9,698 bases of DNA from an uncultured Actinomycetes bacterium (lineage in GTDB: Bacteria > Actinomycetota > Actinomycetes > S36-B12 > UBA5976): assembly GCA_937896305.1 (NCBI GenBank), contig CALBND010000111.1:1-9698 (forward strand). Reading direction: 5' to 3'. Of the stretch, positions 6,165 through 9,698 are shown in pieces (position 1 is the first letter of the stretch; every line of letters begins with the position of its first letter). The notes below the pieces were generated by a model. It was not told the DNA's origin. It saw only the letters and a program-made list of their open reading frames with translations, and did not search any database. The position numbers and the translations under genes were made by a program.

Positions 6165-7307
6165 TTAAACTGTGATTAACAACGTAGCTAATCCTGCTTC
6201 TCGATAATCAGGATTTTCTAAGGCTTCATTTGTGCAAGAGCTGATTACTGGAAGCAGTGCAAGTCCTGCCAAAACTGTTAACAAAACTGGTGGCAAGGTG
6301 CCAAAGAAACCTGTGACGGTGGCGCCGAAAAGTCCCAGAATCACATAAAAGATTCCGCAGGAAACTCCAGCAAAATAGCGAGTTTTAGGATTTGGATCAG
6401 CGTCTTTGCTGGTGGCAATTACTGCGGTCATTGCTGAAATGTTTACCCCACTATTTCCAAAAGGAGCCGAAAGAAGTGACAAAATTCCACCAACTGTAAC
6501 AACGTTGTTAATAGGTGGTTCATAGCCTGAGTTATAGAGCACAGCGGTACCTGTTGCATTTTGTGTTGTCATAACTAATAAAAAGATAGGCAATGCCAAA
6601 GTAAGAGCTGATCCTAAAGTTATTTCAGGCATAATGAAAAGTGGTTTGGTTAGCGTTATAGAAACATTTGGTTTAACTAATTCAGATTCTAAAAATGCAA
6701 TTATTAGACCAACAACTAACGCCGGCACTACTGGTGCGCGCCATTTAAATCTTTTACCTATATAAAAAGTTAAAACCATTCCTAAACCAAGAATTGCATC
6801 AGATTTTAGCGATGAGAAAACATCAACCCCAAATTTAAACAGCACGCCTCCAAGCATTGCCATCACAACAGGTCTTGGAACTAAATACATAAGTTTTTCA
6901 AATAATCCGGTTACACCAACAATTATTAGTGCAATAGAAGCAATAACATAGGCACCTAAGACTTCTGAATATTGGTGTTGGGTTAAACCTGTAACCAGTA
7001 AAGCAGTTGTTGCTGCTGCCCAAGAACCAATAACTGGCATTCCATGTCTAATAGTTAAAATTAAACCAAATAAACCTGAACCCATAAAAACTGTTAAAAG
7101 CCAAGAAGCAGTTTGTTGATCTGTTAAATTTCCAGCTTCAGCAGCTTGGAACAAAATTGCTATTGGACCTGTAGAGGTAATTAAAACAATTAAAAATCCG
7201 GAGAAAAAAGCACCCCAAGTTGCTGCTTTTGGTAAACCTAAAAGATTTTGCTTTATCGCCTTTAGTGCTGGAAGATCAGTGGTACCACGTTCGAGATTTA
7301 TGGACAT
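6165..7307 (-). CDS. BenE-type benzoate/H+ symporter family membrane protein, stopped before its last helix
   Basis: Polytopic inner-membrane transporter of the BenE (YdcO) family, which has the NCS2/SulP-like fold. The first frame gives 380 residues; with the 30 codons beyond its TAA it would be 411, close to family length. Hydrophobic helices run throughout. Family-like stretches include GMPVIGSWAAATTALL, VPRPVVMAMLGGVLFKFG, and LSAPFGNSGVNISAMTAVIAT, the counterpart of the substrate-loop region FG-x-x-x-N-x-A-x-x-A. Whether benzoate is the substrate is not visible. Start ATG 7307 has no Shine-Dalgarno sequence but a -10 box 7 nt upstream, so it is probably leaderless. It diverges from a flavin monooxygenase with 79 nt between them, a layout often seen with linked regulation. 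Loss of the last helix may make it inactive. Confidence 0.85.
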   Translation of the reverse strand: MSINLERGTTDLPALKAIKQNLLGLPKAATWGAFFSGFLIVLITSTGPIAILFQAAEAGNLTDQQTASWLLTVFMGSGLFGLILTIRHGMPVIGSWAAATTALLVTGLTQHQYSEVLGAYVIASIALIIVGVTGLFEKLMYLVPRPVVMAMLGGVLFKFGVDVFSSLKSDAILGLGMVLTFYIGKRFKWRAPVVPALVVGLIIAFLESELVKPNVSITLTKPLFIMPEITLGSALTLALPIFLLVMTTQNATGTAVLYNSGYEPPINNVVTVGGILSLLSAPFGNSGVNISAMTAVIATSKDADPNPKTRYFAGVSCGIFYVILGLFGATVTGFFGTLPPVLLTVLAGLALLPVISSCTNEALENPDYREAGLATLLITV

Positions 7308-7314
7308 ATCAGTA

Positions 7315-7320
7315 AGGATA
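7315..7320 (-). promoter_or_regulatory. -10 box for a leaderless symporter mRNA
   Basis: On the minus strand TATCCT (TANNNT) is followed by 7 nt (TACTGAT) and then the ATG. No purine-rich ribosome site lies between. No matching -35 box was found at 16-18 nt. Confidence 0.45.
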
Positions 7321-7330
7321 ACGCAGTAAA

Positions 7331-7355
7331 TTCAACTTTTGCCTAATTTGTTGAA
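7331..7355. promoter_or_regulatory. Inverted repeat between the divergent symporter and monooxygenase genes
   Basis: TTCAAC (7331-7336) and GTTGAA (7350-7355) are exact inverted half-sites with 13 nt between. With two more bases each side they are AAATTCAAC and GTTGAACTT, 8 of 9 complementary. The right half overlaps the -35 box of the monooxygenase. It could be an operator for both genes. No regulator gene is in the window. Confidence 0.4.
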
Positions 7356-7379
7356 CTTTTTTTAAACCACCATTAGGCT
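7351..7379 (+). promoter_or_regulatory. Leaderless promoter of the flavin monooxygenase
   Basis: TTGAAC (-35, 7351-7356), a 17-nt spacer, then TAGGCT (-10, 7374-7379), then 7 nt to ATG 7387. The spacing is ideal for a housekeeping sigma factor, and the transcript would begin at or within a base of the start codon. No Shine-Dalgarno sequence is present. This is the clearest promoter in the window. Confidence 0.65.
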
Positions 7380-7386
7380 TTGTTTC

Positions 7387-8661
7387 ATGTCTCAACAAAA
7401 GATTTTAATTATTGGAGCAGGACCAGCTGGCTTAGTAACTGCCAAAGAATTAAAGGCAAAAGGAATTGATTTTGATCAAGTAGAAAAACATGTTGATGTA
7501 GGTGGCCTCTGGGATATAGATAATCCAGGTTCTCCCCTCTATGAATCAGCTCATTTCATTTCGAGTAAAACACTTTCTGCTTTCCCTGACTATCCAATGC
7601 CAAGTGATTATCCAGATTATCCCTCAAGAAAGCAGATATTAAATTATTTGAAAGATTATGCTCAACATTTTAATCTATATCAAAACATTAAATTTGATAC
7701 TGCTGTTAAATCTTTGAATCAAAATAGCGATAGTACTTGGGCAGTTGAATTTACAGATGGTAAAACAGTAAATTACGAAAAAGTCATTTGTGCTTCAGGA
7801 ATGCAGTGGGATCCTGTTAAACCAAGTATTCCAGGTAACTTTAATGGCCAAGTAATTCATAGTGTTGAATATCGAAATGCAAATGAATTAAAAAATAAAC
7901 GAGTATTAATTGTTGGTGGAGGAAATTCAGGTTGTGACATAGCTTGTGATATTGGACGAGTAGCTGAGCAAACATTTTTAAGTGTGAGACGTGGATATTG
8001 GTTTATCCCAAAACACGTTTTTGGAATACCAAGTGATGTTTTTGCAGAAACTGGACCAAAGCTTCCCATGTTTATTCAGCAAAAAATATTTGGAATTCTA
8101 TTGAGAGTATTAAATGGAAATGTACAAAGGTTGGGTTTACCTAAACCTGATCATAAATTATTTGAAACTCATCCCACCCTCAACACAGAAATCCTCCAAA
8201 GATTGCAACATGGTGATGTGATTGCTAAACCCGATATCAAAGAATTATCAGGCGATGAAGTAATTTTTAAAGATGGCTCTAGAGAGAAAATTGATTTAAT
8301 TATTTTGGCTACAGGATATAAACATTCAATTCCTTATGCACAAAATTATTTTGGTAATCCCCAACATCCAGATGATATGTATTTAACAATATTTTCAAAA
8401 AAATATAAAAATTTATACGCAATGGGATTTATTGAAACTAACTCAGGAGCATACGACCTATTTGGCAAAGCAGCAAAAGTGTTGGCTGGTTATCTAGATG
8501 ATGAATTGAACAAACCCACTAAAGTTGAAGGTTTTAACAAACTGATACAAAACGAAAACCCTGACCTGACAGGTGGAATCAAGTTTGTGAAATCAGCTCG
8601 ACACGAAGGCTATGTCGATGCTGGGGCTATGAAGAAGAAGTTAGAAAAACTTCTCAAATAA
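7387..8661 (+). CDS. Class B flavin-containing monooxygenase
   Basis: NADPH- and FAD-dependent enzyme of 424 residues that would oxygenate a soft nucleophile (amine or sulfide) or a ketone. In order it shows the FAD Rossmann motif GAGPAG (10-15), an acidic E33 at the end of strand 2, GGLWD (39-43), the FMO fingerprint F-x-G-x3-H-x3-Y with F152, G154, H158 and Y162, the NADPH motif GGGNSG (177-182), and ATGY (308-311). Length and motif set resemble bacterial FMOs, including the trimethylamine monooxygenase group, but no substrate-specific residue can be claimed. It starts from a leaderless promoter and diverges from a BenE-type transporter. Uptake and oxidation of a common substrate is an inference. 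No strong terminator follows directly. Confidence 0.9.
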   Translation: MSQQKILIIGAGPAGLVTAKELKAKGIDFDQVEKHVDVGGLWDIDNPGSPLYESAHFISSKTLSAFPDYPMPSDYPDYPSRKQILNYLKDYAQHFNLYQNIKFDTAVKSLNQNSDSTWAVEFTDGKTVNYEKVICASGMQWDPVKPSIPGNFNGQVIHSVEYRNANELKNKRVLIVGGGNSGCDIACDIGRVAEQTFLSVRRGYWFIPKHVFGIPSDVFAETGPKLPMFIQQKIFGILLRVLNGNVQRLGLPKPDHKLFETHPTLNTEILQRLQHGDVIAKPDIKELSGDEVIFKDGSREKIDLIILATGYKHSIPYAQNYFGNPQHPDDMYLTIFSKKYKNLYAMGFIETNSGAYDLFGKAAKVLAGYLDDELNKPTKVEGFNKLIQNENPDLTGGIKFVKSARHEGYVDAGAMKKKLEKLLK

Positions 8662-8664
8662 ATA

Positions 8665-8780
8665 GCCAAACTTGGTAGATTTATAGAACCCCCGAAGGGG
8701 AAAGCCAAGCCAGATTGCCTGATTTGGTCGAGTTTAGGTAGCCTCAAAGCCACCAGGGTTTTAACCCAGGAGTATTTTTA
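8665..8780 (+). ncRNA. GC-rich noncoding segment before tatA, possible structured leader or small RNA
   Basis: The 150-nt gap between the monooxygenase and tatA holds no gene but is unusually GC-rich. By hand count 8689-8770 has 45 G/C in 82 bases (55%), against about 30-40% in nearby coding DNA. Hairpins seen are CCCC(8689-8692)-CGAA-GGGG(8697-8700), CCAGAT(8710-8715) with ATTTGG(8722-8727) including one G-U pair, and CC-A-GGG/CCC-A-GG at 8753-8770 followed by TATTTTTA. AGCC recurs four or five times. It matches no riboswitch class I recognise. It may be a cis leader of tatA, a separate small RNA, or part of the monooxygenase 3' end. Confidence 0.38.
8753..8780 (+). terminator. Weak terminator-like hairpin upstream of tatA
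   Basis: GGG (8756-8758) and CCC (8765-8767), extended inward by T-A pairs and outward by CC/GG across an A-A mismatch, are followed by AGTATTTTTA. The T-run begins 4 nt after the stem and is broken, so efficiency is doubtful. It could end the monooxygenase transcript or act as an attenuator 32 nt before tatA. Confidence 0.3.
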
Positions 8781-8800
8781 ACAACAAGTCAGTTTCCTCA

Positions 8801-8806
8801 AAGGAG
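8801..8806 (+). promoter_or_regulatory. Ribosome binding site of tatA
   Basis: AAGGAG lies 5 nt before ATG 8812. A nearby TCCT (8795-8798) can pair with AGGA (8802-8805), so partial masking is conceivable. Confidence 0.75.
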
Positions 8807-8811
8807 AATAG

Positions 8812-8997
8812 ATGTTTAAGAACATTCAAGGCCCAGAATTGATGATCATTTTGTTCATTGTTCTTTTATTATTCGGTGCAAAGCGCATGCCAGACATGGC
8901 AAGAAGTCTTGGTCGTTCAGTTCGAATCTTAAAAGCTGAAACCAAAAATGACACCACTAAAACAGATTCGGAAGATTCAAAAAACAACGAGGCGTAA
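8812..8997 (+). CDS. tatA: Sec-independent protein translocase subunit TatA
   Basis: Small membrane protein that oligomerises at TatC to let folded twin-arginine substrates cross the membrane. It has 61 residues, short for the family (often 70-90). A short N-terminal part with a polar E9 leads into a helix at about 10-20, then the conserved F21-G22 hinge, then the amphipathic helix AKRMPDMARSLGRSVRILKAE (23-43, shown by its K/R and hydrophobic spacing). The tail is a polar, acidic, disordered stretch rich in D, T, K, E and N. It has a strong ribosome site and is followed after 36 nt by tatC, the standard order. No tatB is seen in the window, so this protein may serve both TatA and TatB roles or tatB may be elsewhere. 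Confidence 0.92.
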   Translation: MFKNIQGPELMIILFIVLLLFGAKRMPDMARSLGRSVRILKAETKNDTTKTDSEDSKNNEA

Positions 8998-9004
8998 TCC
9001 GCCT
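8990..9004 (+). repeat. Hairpin overlapping the tatA stop codon
   Basis: AGGCG (8990-8994) and CGCCT (9000-9004) are exact reverse complements around TAATC, whose TAA (8995-8997) is the tatA stop. AATTAATTT follows, which is AT-rich but not a T-run. It could slow decay or partly end transcription so that more TatA than TatC is made. Confidence 0.45.
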
Positions 9005-9017
9005 AATTAATTTAGGT

Positions 9018-9024
9018 GGAGGTG
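9018..9024 (+). promoter_or_regulatory. Ribosome binding site supporting a TTG start for tatC
   Basis: GGAGGTG lies 9 nt before TTG 9034. It is too far (42 nt) from the first ATG at 9067, which has only AAGAG touching it, and 24 nt from GTG 9049. An in-frame TAA at 9025-9027 rules out any earlier start. Confidence 0.6.
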
Positions 9025-9033
9025 TAATCGGTT

Positions 9034-9698
9034 TTGCCTGCAACAAAAGTGCAACGATTCCAAGAGATGTCGCTGCAAGCACATTTACGAGAATTACGAA
9101 AACGCTTATTCCGAGCAATACTTGCTGTTGTCATTGGAACAGTAATTGCTTGGAGTTTTTATCCACCAATTTTTGATTTACTTAGTGGCCCGGTAAATAA
9201 AATTGTTGAAGCAGCCCAAAGTAATGGACGAGATGTCAGATTAGTTCTGGGTGGGGTAACAGATGCGTTTGTTTTACAAATTAAAGTTTCTGCAGTTACA
9301 TCTTTATTATTTACTTCACCTTTTTGGATTTACCAAATTTGGAGATTTATAACTCCTGGGTTATATACCAAAGAAAAAATTAGAGCTTACGTTTTTGCAG
9401 GAATAGCTACTCCTTTATTTGCAAGCGGTGCTGTCCTTGCATACATATTCTTACCAGTTGGTTTGAAATTATTATTTGGCTTTACTCCAATGGGTGTTGG
9501 AAACTATGTACCAGTTGACAGATACCTAAATTTCTTTTTACGTATGGTTTTAGTTTTTGGTATTAGTTTTCTAACTCCATTATTTATTGTGATGTTAAAT
9601 ATGTTTGAACTTTTAGAAGCAAAAACAATTATTTCTAAATGGAGACTTGTTGTCTTAATCGTTTTCTTGTTTGCAGCAGTTGCCACACCAACTGGGGA
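9034..9698 (+). CDS. tatC: Sec-independent protein translocase subunit TatC (3' end outside window)
   Basis: Polytopic membrane receptor for twin-arginine signal peptides and partner of TatA. About 221 codons are visible and the frame runs off the window. The N-terminus shows the TatC motif SLQAHLRELRKRL (13-25) after a short extension of the type common in actinobacteria. Next come FWIYQIWRFITPGLY (97-111) with F105 and P108, and the invariant Glu at 114 in the cytoplasmic loop before the third helix. Later helices include AGAVLAYIFLP-like sequence (about 131-141) and DRYLNFFLRMVLVFG (162-176). In helix 4 the usual F-E-x-P is FLTP (179-182), so the conserved Glu (E170 in E. coli) is Leu180. 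ATCCCC-type C-terminal sequence begins at TPTG. The start is probably TTG 9034; ATG 9067 is the alternative. Confidence 0.9.
   Translation, partial: MPATKVQRFQEMSLQAHLRELRKRLFRAILAVVIGTVIAWSFYPPIFDLLSGPVNKIVEAAQSNGRDVRLVLGGVTDAFVLQIKVSAVTSLLFTSPFWIYQIWRFITPGLYTKEKIRAYVFAGIATPLFASGAVLAYIFLPVGLKLLFGFTPMGVGNYVPVDRYLNFFLRMVLVFGISFLTPLFIVMLNMFELLEAKTIISKWRLVVLIVFLFAAVATPTG

Noticed and set aside
7387..8661. Naming the monooxygenase as trimethylamine monooxygenase
   Set aside because: Only general FMO motifs are visible; no substrate-specific evidence or neighbouring methylamine genes were found.
8686..8704. CCCCC-GAA-GGGG as an intrinsic terminator of the monooxygenase, or as a glycine-riboswitch core
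   Set aside because: No T-run follows the hairpin. The string CCGAAGGGG resembles part of the glycine riboswitch, but the CTCTCAGGCAAA-like part and the downstream glycine genes are absent.
8721..8760. tRNA-like T-arm GGTCGAGTTT
   Set aside because: No matching acceptor stem, D-arm or anticodon arm could be laid out around it.
9067..9069. ATG 9067 as the tatC start
   Set aside because: It has no properly spaced ribosome site, whereas TTG 9034 has GGAGGTG 9 nt upstream and gives the N-terminal extension common in actinobacterial TatC. It is kept as an alternative.
9504..9686. Minus-strand open frame within tatC
   Set aside because: It is antisense to well-conserved TatC helices and has no independent support.
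1..9698. CRISPR array, insertion sequence, integrase or attachment site
   Set aside because: No spaced identical repeats, transposase or recombinase motifs, or flanking duplications were seen on either strand.

Overview
The window reads as chromosome of an AT-rich actinobacterium. The streamlined freshwater Nanopelagicales (acI) type fits best, but this is inferred from gene families and composition, not from a marker gene. Supporting signs are RegX3/PhoP-type PHO-box repeats of the GTTCACC kind, an actinobacterial-style TatC N-terminus (extension before HLRELRKRL), TANNNT -10 boxes placed 6-7 nt before ATG (leaderless mRNAs), and very short intergenic spaces. GC differs between genes: sampled lines give about 47% in pstS and about 30-40% in the FAD oxidase.

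Region 1 (1-2983) handles phosphate uptake. It holds the 3' part of pstA, then an intergenic region with six tandem GTT-type PHO-box half-sites, then pstS with a hairpin on each side. Next comes a perfect 13-bp-stem terminator and then a second PstS-fold protein that is a lipoprotein but has lost the phosphate-binding loops. The intact PstS has a signal peptide but no lipobox, so the usual roles (lipidated binder) seem split between two proteins.

Region 2 (3086-6065) holds a Gfo/Idh/MocA dehydrogenase, a sugar-lactone/alditol-type FAD oxidase lacking the usual flavin-linking His, and a hemolysin III/PAQR-type membrane protein. The last two look leaderless.

Region 3 (6072-8661) is a divergent pair. 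A BenE-type symporter on the minus strand is cut by an in-frame TAA, with 30 further family-like codons continuing in the same frame. A class B flavin monooxygenase on the plus strand has a clear leaderless promoter. The 79-nt space between them carries an inverted repeat.

Region 4 (8662-9698) starts with a GC-rich noncoding leader that may be a structured RNA. It is followed by tatA and the 5' part of tatC, probably starting at TTG. A hairpin sits on the tatA stop codon. The encoded TatC lacks the usual Glu in its fourth membrane segment.

No tRNA, rRNA, CRISPR array, insertion sequence or phage gene was seen. The most notable items are the two-protein PstS arrangement under a PHO-box array, the TAA-interrupted symporter, and the GC-rich leader before tatA.
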